The notes: generated from the letters alone by a model not told the origin. DNA of 64,000 bases from Planococcus chinensis (GCF_020071995.1 NZ_JABWTK010000006.1:1-64000), one strand, 5' to 3'. Positions 24,097-32,734 are shown, counted from the first letter of the stretch. Translations and numbers: made by a program.

Positions 24097-27000
24097 ATGA
24101 GCCGAAAAGTTGATCATCAATATTTAGAAGAACTCACTAAAAAGGTCGATGGCTTGCCGGAAGTTGATAAAGCGCTCGGAAAAAAACTGGCCAGAGCCGC
24201 TGTGTTGGAGGATTATCATTATAATCTCCATATACGCCGTTTGAAAAGAGAGCTGGAACAGCATGCTCCAAGTTTTGAGGAGAAGCTGACCAAACTGAAG
24301 TTTTTGACACAGCAGCTCCTGTCTTCTTATTATTCAGATGTTTTCGCATACATTATCCAACATGCTACAGAATATGCTTATACATCCGGTTATTATAGAA
24401 GACCATTTCGAACAGTAGAAAAGTCAGCTTATTTGGATACAATTCTATTTAAATGCCTTGAACTTCATGCATTTGCCTCTTCAAAATTGAATGCCACTGA
24501 TTTGCTGGCCGGTAAAATGGTTCAAACTGAGTACAGTATAGGAAGCGATATAATCGCTTACGAAATCGACAAGGGCAACGAAGAAGTGTTGGGAAATATT
24601 CAACAAGCTGTATTTGGCGACAACAATATTGCCCTTGTATCCAGAGAAATGATCAAGGGAATGGTGATGAGCCACAATAACGAAATGTACGCTATGCTCG
24701 GACAGCTATTAATGGCTGCTAAATTGCAAGAAGGGCTAAGGCAGAGCATTGTTGAAACGATGGATGAAGGGTGTCTTGATGCCACCATCCACTTAATGCA
24801 AGTAATCATTGAAAATGATCTGATTCGGTACAGTTCAGTAGCGAGAGCCATGAGTGTATGGACGGGGATAGAACTCAACGTAGAGAATAAAAGGGTTCTA
24901 AAACAGATCATCCGTTATATGCATGAAGCACTAACTGACAATTCATGCAGGACAGAATGGCTTACTAGCGAAAACGCGGATAAATTATATATCAGTATAT
25001 GGGCCACGGCTGTGCACAATGAACAGCACCTGGAAAATGCTGTAGAAAAAGTCATGAGAAGCGGAGCGGCTTATCAAAAAGTTGCGGCGTTGCATTTGCT
25101 CATGGAAAGCGAAAACCTTTCTGTCAAGTATGCTATTACAGCAGCAAATTTAGGGGTATCAACGATGGAAATAGAAGCGATGATCATCGCTAACTATCCC
25201 GATACCTTTGATTATGCTGCCATTTATAAAGCACATGCTAATGGCAAAAAGAGCAGAGATGATGTGGAATATATATCGGAGCTCGGAGATGATGCTGAGA
25301 GAAACCGTCAATTTGCATTATTAATGGAAATGTTTCAAGCCGCCCCGCATAAAGAACGAGTCATTGCTTCCACCCTGTTTAATGGTGCTGAAATTCTTTA
25401 TTCCAGCGATTCGGTCGCAAAGAAAATGTTGTATTTGATTTCGTATGACCATGACCCGCAAAAGCTTAAGACACTGCTTGAGCACAGAGCGCTTCTAGGT
25501 ATGGATACGAAGGGCAATATACTGGAAAATTTCATTCGGAATTTTGAGGATCCTGTTTTAAAAGACTTTATATTATCAAGCTTATCGGACCGCAGCAGCC
25601 ACAACCGGGAGCTTGCTTTGAAAAAAATTGATCAAATGACGCTGGATGCCGGTGATGTGATGCGGGTGGAAGCGCTTTTGAAGTTAAAAACGGGAACGGT
25701 CCGCCAAGCTGTGATAAAGCTATTGCTGAAATTGGATGAACCCTTGTTAAAGGGTTCTCTGAAACGCCTTGTTTCATGCAAAAATGAATTGCAGCGACTT
25801 GGTGCACTGGAGATTCTAACAGTTCTAAAAAACAAAAAATCTGAACGCTATTCCTTTTTCCAAGGGATGCATCTGTCTATCGATCAACCGACTGCCAAAG
25901 AGCAAATTTTGCTGGATAAGTTGAACATTCAAGAAAAAGCTGCCGTTCAGGCAGGTTTAGGGTTGTATGATCCAGATCAAAAATTCCAACTGTTTAGGGA
26001 TCAGCAGGAAATTGAGCCTCTCCTACTGCATTCTTTCATCACGATTCAACAAAGTCGTTTCAAAGAGATATTATCCGGACTGGACCAACTGATCCATGAG
26101 CACCGGAATGAGTCCTACGAATTGGAGTGGTATGGTTCGACCGAAGTTTATCTAATCGGAGCGGAAATCAACCGGGATAATCAGTTTGAAGAAGAAAATC
26201 AGAAAAAAGGAATCTACACCCTTCCTTTAACGCAGGTGTGGATTAACTTTTTTGAGGAAATGAACGTGACGCCTTCGGAACTCTTTCAAATGCAAACGAT
26301 TTTTTTACTGCATAAAGCCTATGGCTATTATTTAAAACTTCGTCAAATAGAAGCAACCAGCTCAACACCTTCCAGCAAATGGAGAAAAGAGTTGTTTGAA
26401 TCGCTCTACCCGCTGTCAGCCATAGCCGACTATTATGCCGTACTTGAAAAAATGCGTTATAAACCACAGCTGGCTGAAATACTCACCGCGTTTTTTGAAG
26501 ACCGGGATAAACAGGTATTCTTTGATGTGACCAGCCGGATTTTAAACACCTTTATCACAGCGATTCCTGAAGAATTGCGCAAAGAGCAGCGAGGATTGTA
26601 CGAATATTTGGCTCATCCCTGGTTGGAATGGCTTTCAGATGAGGTAATGGATGATGAAAGATTCAGCCGTTATTTTATGATGAAGTATCAGCTTTATACC
26701 GCAAAGAACTTCAGAAAATACCAATTCGGCACAGAAGAAATCGACAGAGCTTATTCGCTGGGGTTGCTCGACAAAAATGAGTGCTTCAAAGAACTGGTGG
26801 AGCGCAAGGGAGGAGAGTTTCGCCATCACCTTTATAACCTGACACATCCAAGTACAGCTGCCAACTTCAAAGCGCTCGCGCCGCTAAAAGAAGAACTGGT
26901 CGCACGTCTGCTGGAAACCGAGTTGAAAAGAGGCGACCTTCAGACAGCCTATTCCAAATTGGTAGTGGAAATCGATCATTTTGAAGGGATCAAGTACTTT

Positions 27001-28995
27001 GTTTCCATCCTGAAAGCACTGGACGGTGAAACATTTGCCAGGGGATATTTTTACTCATTCTTTAGTGAATATGCGAAAAAGGACGTATTAAGCCATCTTC
27101 TTAGAAATTGCCATCCGCATAAGGATGACACCGCAGAACGGCTTGCGCTTCTGTTCAAAGAGTTTCCGGTAACAGATATCCGCCTGCTGGAAGCGGCCAT
27201 GTACGCCCCTCAATGGACTGATCTTATTTCTGAGCTTCTTGGATGGGATGGACTGAAAAAAGCGATTTGGTATTTTCATGCACATACAGGCGAAAGCCTT
27301 TCTGCTGAAAAAGAAACTGTTATAGCTCATTATTCCAAATTATCACCGGAACAGTTTAATGACGGCGCTTTTGATATTGGATGGTTCAAAGAAGCCTACG
27401 ACGAACTGGGAAGGGAGCGTTTTAATAAACTATATGACTGTGCGAAATATATTTCGACAGGTGCGTTTCACAGAAGAGCTCAATTGTTTGCAGATGCAGC
27501 GATGGGGAATTTGGATTCTGAAGAGCTGAAAAAAAGCATACGGACAAAACGAAACAAAGAGCATTTATTGTCATTCAGTTTAATGCCGGTCACCGGAAAT
27601 TCCGAAGAGATTATTTTGGAACGCTATGGCTTTATCCAGCAGTTCTTAACGGAAAGCAAGAGTTTCGGGTCGCAAAGACGCGCCAGCGAAGCAAAAGTGG
27701 TGGAAATTGCTTTGATGAACTTAGCTGAAACAGGGGGCTATGGAGACGTGACGAGAATGCGCTGGTCCTTGGAAGCCAGAAAAGCGGACGCCATTCAGCC
27801 ATACACCATTCCGGCAGAAGTGGAAGGATACCGGATTCATATCGCAATAGATGAGAACGGAAAAAGCCGCCTTCGAATCTTCAAAGAAGAAAAAGAACTT
27901 GCATCTTTACCGGCCAAACTCAAAAAGAATGAGTATGTGAAAAAACTGAAAGAGATCAACAGTGAATTAAAAGAACAATTCATTCGAAACCGTACTGAAC
28001 TGGAAAAATCCATGATTTCGCAAAGTCCATTCAGATTAAACGAATTACAACAGATGCTGCAAAATCCGACCGTAGCGCCTCTGGTTAAAAAGCTAGTATT
28101 TCAAATAGAAGAACGCTTTGGTTTTCTTACTGAAACTGGACTTATTCAAGAGGATGGAAACGTATCTACTATAAATGAGACTGATGAAGCAACTATAGCC
28201 CATTGTGTGAATCTCCAAGAATACGGCGTATGGGGGGCTTACCAGCGGAACTTGTATGATAAAAAGATCGTTCAGCCGTTCAAACAAGTATTCCGTGAAC
28301 TTTATCTTCTTAATGAAGATGAAAAACAGGACGGGTATCGATCTTTGCGCTATGCAGGCCATCAGCTTCAGCCCGCCAAAGCCATCGCACTGTTCAGAGG
28401 CCGCTCCTGGACGGTTCATTACGAAACAGGTCTGCAGAAAGTATATCACCAGGAAAATATCATCGCGACTGTGGACGCAATGGCTGATTGGTTTTCACCG
28501 GCTGATATCGAAAGTCCTGCCCTTGAACAGGTGGCTTTCTTCCACCGCAGAACACATAAACCATTGAAATTGATAAGCATTCCGCCCATTCTTTTCTCGG
28601 AAACCATGCGGGATGTGGATCTGGCGGTCAGCATCGCGCATGTCGGCGGCGTCGATCCTCAGGCAAGCTTAACGACGATTGACATGAGAAAAGCAATCAT
28701 TCGTGAATCGTTGAGGCTGACCAAAACGGACAATGTCAGAATTGAAAAGAATTTTGCTTATGTAGAAGGTACACTGGGAGAGTACGGAGTCCATTTAGGC
28801 AGCGGATCGGTACAGAAACTGGCGACTGGTTCAATTTATATTATTCCTGTCCATAGCCAGCACAGAGGCAGACTGTTCCTGCCATTTTTGGATGAAGATC
28901 CGAAAACGGCTGAAATTCTAGCTAAAATTCTGTTACTGGCTAATGACAAAACAATTAAAGATCCACACATACTGAAACAACTCCAGCTTAAATGA
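24097..28995 (+). CDS. Giant DUF4132-family protein with HEAT-like N-terminal region
   Basis: A 1632-aa cytosolic protein. Residues 1 to about 1200 are alpha-helical with HEAT/ARM-like blocks (for example RQAVIKLLLKLDEPLLKGSL). DUF4132 follows (about 1245-1400: YRIHIAIDENGKSRLRIF, then LKKNEYVKKLKEINSELKEQF). The C-terminal domain has YVEGTLGEYGVHLGSG and RGRLFLPFLDEDPKTAEILAKIL (about 1552-1632). Homologues include E. coli YehI (MolR-annotated), found with MoxR/vWA conflict-type operons. There is no WGR domain, MoxR or vWA gene here. GGGGG precedes the ATG. The function is unknown. Confidence 0.85.
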   Translation: MSRKVDHQYLEELTKKVDGLPEVDKALGKKLARAAVLEDYHYNLHIRRLKRELEQHAPSFEEKLTKLKFLTQQLLSSYYSDVFAYIIQHATEYAYTSGYYRRPFRTVEKSAYLDTILFKCLELHAFASSKLNATDLLAGKMVQTEYSIGSDIIAYEIDKGNEEVLGNIQQAVFGDNNIALVSREMIKGMVMSHNNEMYAMLGQLLMAAKLQEGLRQSIVETMDEGCLDATIHLMQVIIENDLIRYSSVARAMSVWTGIELNVENKRVLKQIIRYMHEALTDNSCRTEWLTSENADKLYISIWATAVHNEQHLENAVEKVMRSGAAYQKVAALHLLMESENLSVKYAITAANLGVSTMEIEAMIIANYPDTFDYAAIYKAHANGKKSRDDVEYISELGDDAERNRQFALLMEMFQAAPHKERVIASTLFNGAEILYSSDSVAKKMLYLISYDHDPQKLKTLLEHRALLGMDTKGNILENFIRNFEDPVLKDFILSSLSDRSSHNRELALKKIDQMTLDAGDVMRVEALLKLKTGTVRQAVIKLLLKLDEPLLKGSLKRLVSCKNELQRLGALEILTVLKNKKSERYSFFQGMHLSIDQPTAKEQILLDKLNIQEKAAVQAGLGLYDPDQKFQLFRDQQEIEPLLLHSFITIQQSRFKEILSGLDQLIHEHRNESYELEWYGSTEVYLIGAEINRDNQFEEENQKKGIYTLPLTQVWINFFEEMNVTPSELFQMQTIFLLHKAYGYYLKLRQIEATSSTPSSKWRKELFESLYPLSAIADYYAVLEKMRYKPQLAEILTAFFEDRDKQVFFDVTSRILNTFITAIPEELRKEQRGLYEYLAHPWLEWLSDEVMDDERFSRYFMMKYQLYTAKNFRKYQFGTEEIDRAYSLGLLDKNECFKELVERKGGEFRHHLYNLTHPSTAANFKALAPLKEELVARLLETELKRGDLQTAYSKLVVEIDHFEGIKYFVSILKALDGETFARGYFYSFFSEYAKKDVLSHLLRNCHPHKDDTAERLALLFKEFPVTDIRLLEAAMYAPQWTDLISELLGWDGLKKAIWYFHAHTGESLSAEKETVIAHYSKLSPEQFNDGAFDIGWFKEAYDELGRERFNKLYDCAKYISTGAFHRRAQLFADAAMGNLDSEELKKSIRTKRNKEHLLSFSLMPVTGNSEEIILERYGFIQQFLTESKSFGSQRRASEAKVVEIALMNLAETGGYGDVTRMRWSLEARKADAIQPYTIPAEVEGYRIHIAIDENGKSRLRIFKEEKELASLPAKLKKNEYVKKLKEINSELKEQFIRNRTELEKSMISQSPFRLNELQQMLQNPTVAPLVKKLVFQIEERFGFLTETGLIQEDGNVSTINETDEATIAHCVNLQEYGVWGAYQRNLYDKKIVQPFKQVFRELYLLNEDEKQDGYRSLRYAGHQLQPAKAIALFRGRSWTVHYETGLQKVYHQENIIATVDAMADWFSPADIESPALEQVAFFHRRTHKPLKLISIPPILFSETMRDVDLAVSIAHVGGVDPQASLTTIDMRKAIIRESLRLTKTDNVRIEKNFAYVEGTLGEYGVHLGSGSVQKLATGSIYIIPVHSQHRGRLFLPFLDEDPKTAEILAKILLLANDKTIKDPHILKQLQLK

Positions 28996-29296
28996 ATAAC
29001 GGTATTGGTTGATTGTTTAGCTTTCAAAAAAATGAAGCGAAAGTTAACACTAACCGGTTTTCTTTACTCTTTTTAATCTATCCACCACTTTTTCCTTTGC
29101 AAGTTGTTCCCAATGGCCATGTAACTGGATGATGGTAAGGAAGAGGCTTCGTAGAAAGTCTCTTCCTTTTTTATTCGTCTAAGTATACTTTTACGAACTG
29201 TTTTATTTTCCAATAATTCCTAGTTTTCCATACTTTTACTTAGTATAGTTAAAGAAAATGTGTAATTACGAAAATTAAATAGAGGGAGAAAATAGA
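28996..29296. other. Intergenic region with terminator and junction module
   Basis: No gene seen. A terminator (29137-29172) is followed by TACTTTTACGAAC (29186-29198) and by a stretch (about 29218-29258) that resembles 18914-18955: both have TCCTAG-(A)TTTTCCA ... TTTT ... TTAGTATAGT. The shared TTAGTATAGT probably contains a -10 box for the next gene. Confidence 0.55.
29137..29172 (+). terminator. Terminator after the DUF4132 operon
   Basis: AAGGAAGAGGCTT / AAGTCTCTTCCTT hairpin followed by T6. Confidence 0.85.
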
Positions 29297-29350
29297 ATGT
29301 CTGTATATCTAATTAGGGAACAAGGGTGGTTCTATGAGGAAAGCAAATGA
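29297..29350 (+). CDS. 17-codon ORF coupled to the next gene
   Basis: AGAGGGAGAAAATAGA precedes an ATG whose frame reads MSVYLIREQGWFYEESK and stops at TGA, overlapping the next ATG as ATGA. It looks like the first residues of a larger protein whose remainder has been replaced, now serving as a leader for the next gene. Confidence 0.4.
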   Translation: MSVYLIREQGWFYEESK

Positions 29351-29769
29351 ATAAGGAAATGGAAGAACTGATTGTGAAATCCTTCTTCGAAAAAAATGTT
29401 CAAGAAAGAGTACTCCACGAATTGTTTACACCAAAGAAAAGAGATCATGCTTTGAATCGGCTCTGTCATGAATATCAGAGAATGTTGAAGGGGAAATACA
29501 TGATTGAAATTCCACCCCCTAACTCGGATCCAGATGATATTTATGAGCTGCTAATAAAAAACGGAGCTGAAAAGACGTGCTATTCCCTGTCTTACAGCGG
29601 AAAGATAGATGGAAAAGAATTGCCCCTTCGAGAAGCCTTGGAACATGCTGTCGGCTATGGTTTTCCTTCCATCATTTCGGGTGTTTCCGGTGAAATAGCC
29701 TATTTTGAAGCGGAACAAGTCTATGGATCTCCACCCAGATATATTTTAAAGAGACCTAAAATAAATTAA
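29347..29769 (+). CDS. Uncharacterised conserved protein, 140 aa
   Basis: A cytosolic protein with a basic helical N-terminal half (SFFEKNVQERVLHELFTPKKRDHALNRL) and a beta-rich C-terminal half (CYSLSYSGKIDGKELPLREAL, YFEAEQVYGSPPRYILKRP). I recall similar short Bacillales proteins but no function. The ATG has no separate ribosome site and depends on ATGA coupling with the 17-codon ORF. Palindrome copy 6 follows. Confidence 0.7.
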   Translation: MNKEMEELIVKSFFEKNVQERVLHELFTPKKRDHALNRLCHEYQRMLKGKYMIEIPPPNSDPDDIYELLIKNGAEKTCYSLSYSGKIDGKELPLREALEHAVGYGFPSIISGVSGEIAYFEAEQVYGSPPRYILKRPKIN

Positions 29770-29780
29770 ATTCATTGATC

Positions 29781-29814
29781 TGAATGTAACTCATTGCTAA
29801 ATAAGTTGCATTCA
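29781..29814. repeat. Array palindrome copy 6
   Basis: TGAATGTAACTCA / TAAGTTGCATTCA arms with two mismatches to the consensus, 12 nt after a stop codon. Confidence 0.85.
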
Positions 29815-29920
29815 AAATAGGGAAAAGCGACATCAAAGTTCCTGAAATCGAAACATCAAGGAGATTTGATTTTCTTGTCGTAAAAGACTAAAACCCTAGT
29901 AATTATGAAAGGAGAAAATC

Positions 29921-30595
29921 ATGTTAGACGTTCATTTTAATGACTGGAGAAAAAATCGTACCCAGGAAGACAAAAAACGAAAGCACGAAATGAATATTTT
30001 TGAATTGATTTTTTCTAGGAAGGCTACAGAACTGGGACTGACCATAGAGGGGCATGAGTTGATCAACATTTTTTGTTTAGGAAATGAACGACGTCCCTAT
30101 TCTCTAAGCAAACGGCCAGAAATTATGGAGATTGAAGTGAAGGTGCCTTATAATTTTCTGGAATTTCTTTGCTTGGAATCCACTGAAGCGAAATTCAAGG
30201 AATTTAAGCGCCTGATTCATTTATATGTAGTGCCTGTTTTACTGGAATATTCCCCTTTATCAAAGGATGTCATTTTGGAACTAGTGGACCGTTCACTTAA
30301 TCAAATTCCGAATCAAAATTACGAAGCCGTGTTTTTAGCAGGAAAAACTCCAAAAAAGAGTCCTAGCCGGAAAAGAGTAGCGTTATTAAAAGGTGTGCAT
30401 CGCGTCGAAGGGTTTCAATTGTATTGTGAAGTTTATGATGCAAGAGGGATGCGAATTGTAAACAAACTTCTGGTGGAAGAGATAGGAGAACCAAATGCCT
30501 ACTCCAGGTTTTTAGGGGAACTGAAATGGCAAAGCGATTCGTTGATCGTTGTCAAATCTCCATACAGCAGCTGGCAGGCTACTATCGAAATTTAG
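29921..30595 (+). CDS. Uncharacterised protein, 224 aa
   Basis: No family recognised. A soluble, mixed alpha/beta protein with a basic N-terminus (FNDWRKNRTQEDKKRKHE) and a tail of short beta strands (LIVVKSPYSSWQATIEI). AAGGAG nine nt upstream supports ATG 29921. It lies between palindromes 6 and 7 in the same single-gene layout as its neighbours. Confidence 0.65.
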   Translation: MLDVHFNDWRKNRTQEDKKRKHEMNIFELIFSRKATELGLTIEGHELINIFCLGNERRPYSLSKRPEIMEIEVKVPYNFLEFLCLESTEAKFKEFKRLIHLYVVPVLLEYSPLSKDVILELVDRSLNQIPNQNYEAVFLAGKTPKKSPSRKRVALLKGVHRVEGFQLYCEVYDARGMRIVNKLLVEEIGEPNAYSRFLGELKWQSDSLIVVKSPYSSWQATIEI

Positions 30596-30635
30596 ACTAT
30601 TTAATAAACCCTGTAAAAACGTTTTTCTTTCAGTT

Positions 30636-30670
30636 TGGAATGTAACTTATTAGCAAACAAATTACATTCA
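30636..30670. repeat. Array palindrome copy 7
   Basis: GGAATGTAACTTAT ... AAATTACATTCA arms, degenerate towards the centre. Confidence 0.75.
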
Positions 30671-30762
30671 ACTTCCCAATATATAAGGGCATTCGAAAAA
30701 TAAAGTAACCTCATACTCTTTTTCAGTTATACTAATATTTAGTAATAGAGGAGCTTACTGGA

Positions 30763-30892
30763 ATGCGAAAAGCGTTAGTCACATATATCGCTTTTGGTGC
30801 AGCCATCGGATTCTTTTTTTGGGGGGATTTGGAAGGCTATTGCGGCAACGGTGCTCGTTTACATTGCGTTCAGAATTGATCATCTTGCTTAA
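30763..30892 (+). pseudogene. Frameshifted mini membrane protein
   Basis: GAGGAGCTTACTGGA precedes ATG 30763. The first frame gives MRKALVTYIAFGAAIGFFFWG and then a hydrophilic, unlikely tail. Removing one T from the T7 run at 30814-30820 restores a second hydrophobic helix (IWKAIAATVLVYIAFRIDHLA) and a normal stop at 30890-30892. It is therefore a one-base frameshift in a two-helix membrane protein of about 42 aa, or a slippage-controlled gene (T7 followed by G6). Confidence 0.6.
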
Positions 30893-30946
30893 AATAACTT
30901 AATTCAAAATCACGTTCGAAAAAAGAGAACGTCTCTTTATTAAACC

Positions 30947-30981
30947 TGGATGTAACATAGGGGCAGTTGAGTGACATTCCA
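30947..30981. repeat. Array palindrome copy 8 (degenerate)
   Basis: TGGATGTAAC ... GTGACATTCCA; recognisable by both ends and spacing. Confidence 0.6.
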
Positions 30982-31017
30982 AATTCCTTAAGGACAAATA
31001 AGAATGGGGAGATTTAT

Positions 31018-31278
31018 GTGAAAAACAGTTTTTTAGATTCATTTAAATTATTTGCAGTTTTCTTTTGTTTAGGGGTTTTAGCTTTAATAGTAGGCGTCAA
31101 CGGAGAATCAATTGCTATAATTGTTTCGAGACCTTCGGGTGCTGGATTTTGGACAACATCTGAAAGCATGATGAATGGATTTACATACATACCTATGTTT
31201 TTAGGTGTTTTTTTCTTTATACTAGCTATTGTTGTTTTCACAACTTCTTTTATAAAAGTAAAGAAAACAACTATATAG
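31018..31278 (+). CDS. Two-helix membrane protein, 86 aa
   Basis: Two hydrophobic helices (LFAVFFCLGVLALIVGV and FTYIPMFLGVFFFILAIVVFTTSF) flank an external loop with GFWTTSESMMNG. No family recognised. GTG 31018 with GGGGAG six nt upstream is the best start; the longer frame would begin inside palindrome copy 8. Confidence 0.6.
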   Translation: MKNSFLDSFKLFAVFFCLGVLALIVGVNGESIAIIVSRPSGAGFWTTSESMMNGFTYIPMFLGVFFFILAIVVFTTSFIKVKKTTI

Positions 31279-31413
31279 TACTTGCTAAGGACTCAATCTA
31301 ATCTATTTTAAGAAGCTGTAGGGGAAAGACCTTGTTTCGGTAATTTTTTTATTTGAAGTAAATAGCGTGAAACTGAAGGTAAATTAATCCTCACTATTTT
31401 ACTTTCTTTTGCC

Positions 31414-31521
31414 TGATTACATTGACTTGAACAGAAAACGTTGTGAAATTGAGCTTGCTCAAAAAGATGACACATTCAAAAGTCTATTTTAAACGGTATA
31501 AGAGAAGGAATTGTGAAGAAC
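31414..31521 (+). repeat. Duplicated degenerate element A, copy 2
   Basis: Counterpart of 21993-22098. It reads DYIDLNRKRCEIELAQK in one frame before a stop, against NYIELTKKLSEIELAKK in copy 1. No gene is otherwise visible between 31279 and 31741. Confidence 0.6.
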
Positions 31522-31627
31522 ATAAAGAAAAATGGAAGTTAAAATCGAGTAAGATATAGCGGCTGATTACAAATAATAATTCTTTAGAAAAAATCCAATC
31601 AGTTTACATATCTTGGCGATACTTGAA

Positions 31628-31662
31628 GAGAAGAAGTTTAGAAAAGAGCTTCTTCTTTTTTG
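31628..31662 (+). terminator. Terminator-like hairpin
   Basis: AGAAGAAGTTT ... GAGCTTCTTCT followed by T6. The TTTACATATCTTGG before it resembles the sequence preceding the 20227 terminator. Confidence 0.65.
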
Positions 31663-31741
31663 ATTGGAAAAAGACTCCATTAATGAATTCCGCATGTTAA
31701 AGTGAAATAACAGTCCTTATAGCTGAAGGAGAATGGAAAGT

Positions 31742-32164
31742 ATGGAAAAGTTTTATGTGGCATCCAGCTTTAAAAACATGGATGCAGTTCATTACCTAAC
31801 AAATAAATTGTTAGATAAGGGATATCTTCAAACTTATGATTGGACGAAGAATGCACAAGCGAAAGAAAAGCAGACGATCACATTAAAAGACTTAATGGAA
31901 ATCGGACAGCATGAAATCCAAGCAGTCAGCGATTCGGATTTTGTTGTGATCTTATTGCCTGGAGGAAAAGGTACTCACGTCGAATTGGGAATTGCATTGG
32001 GGCAGAATAAGAAGATTTTTCTCTATTCAGAAGACGGGTCCATCAATATTGCAGAAGCAACATGCACATTTTATCATTTGCCAGAAGTCGAAAAATGTTT
32101 CGGAACCCTTGATGAATTAATAGAGAAAATAGCAGCTTCAGAAAATCCAGCGAGTGGATATTAA
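31742..32164 (+). CDS. Nucleoside 2-deoxyribosyltransferase-like protein
   Basis: A 140-aa Rossmann-like protein. MEKFYVASSFKN at the start and DSDFVVILLPGGKGTHVELGIALGQNKKIFLYSED in the centre match the nucleoside 2-deoxyribosyltransferase/TIR-like fold, in which the Glu of HVELG is the catalytic position. It may exchange or hydrolyse nucleoside glycosidic bonds; the physiological substrate is unknown. AAGGAG lies 10 nt before ATG 31742, which is preferred to ATG 31733. Confidence 0.8.
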   Translation: MEKFYVASSFKNMDAVHYLTNKLLDKGYLQTYDWTKNAQAKEKQTITLKDLMEIGQHEIQAVSDSDFVVILLPGGKGTHVELGIALGQNKKIFLYSEDGSINIAEATCTFYHLPEVEKCFGTLDELIEKIAASENPASGY

Positions 32165-32269
32165 TGGATGGCGTTAAAGAGAATTGGGCGTATTCGTCCC
32201 AGCATAACCTGTTGGTTAGCCTGATTCAGTCCATTAAAAATATAACTTGTTAGAGGAGAGGACAGAAAG

Positions 32270-32734
32270 ATGAGCTTAGAACACGAATTTTGCTTAGTAC
32301 CTGCTTCAGTGAATTATTTTGAACGGATAATGAGTGGAGAAAAAAGCGCTGATACTATCGACTTCATCGCTGTTCCAGACGACTTGATTCAATACATAAT
32401 GGATTCGTTGAGCTGGATTCCAAGTAAGAATCCAGCCAGATCGATGACAAAAGAAGAAAAAGGAATAAATTATCACGGCATCACTCTTTTTGATCAAACA
32501 TCGGCAGCTGTTATGAAAAATGTTTTGGCCGCTTGGCACACTTTGTTTACAAACTCTCCTGAAAAACTGGAGCTGACAGGAGAGTTTGTGGTTTCTTCCC
32601 GAAAAAATATAGTTGGTGAATATGAACGTTTAATTTTCAACAGGAATGACGTTCTTGAAGTACTAGAAAGATTGCTTTCTATGATTGAAAGATTAGAAGA
32701 AGAGAACCTCTTTCTTTACCATTTGGGAATATAA
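32270..32734 (+). CDS. Uncharacterised protein, 154 aa
   Basis: No family recognised. An acidic, largely helical soluble protein (EFCLVPASVNYFERIMSG at the start, LEVLERLLSMIERLEEENLFLYHLGI at the end). GAGGAGAGGACAGAAAG supports the start. Size and setting resemble toxin-immunity proteins, which is a guess from context only. Confidence 0.65.
   Translation: MSLEHEFCLVPASVNYFERIMSGEKSADTIDFIAVPDDLIQYIMDSLSWIPSKNPARSMTKEEKGINYHGITLFDQTSAAVMKNVLAAWHTLFTNSPEKLELTGEFVVSSRKNIVGEYERLIFNRNDVLEVLERLLSMIERLEEENLFLYHLGI

Noticed and set aside
21147-30981. CRISPR array
   Set aside because: The repeats are palindromic but separated by whole genes, with no short regular spacers and no cas genes.
21147-30981. 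Classical integron attC sites
   Set aside because: The palindromes lack the R'/R'' core (GTTRRRY) and there is no intact integrase; only the layout is similar.
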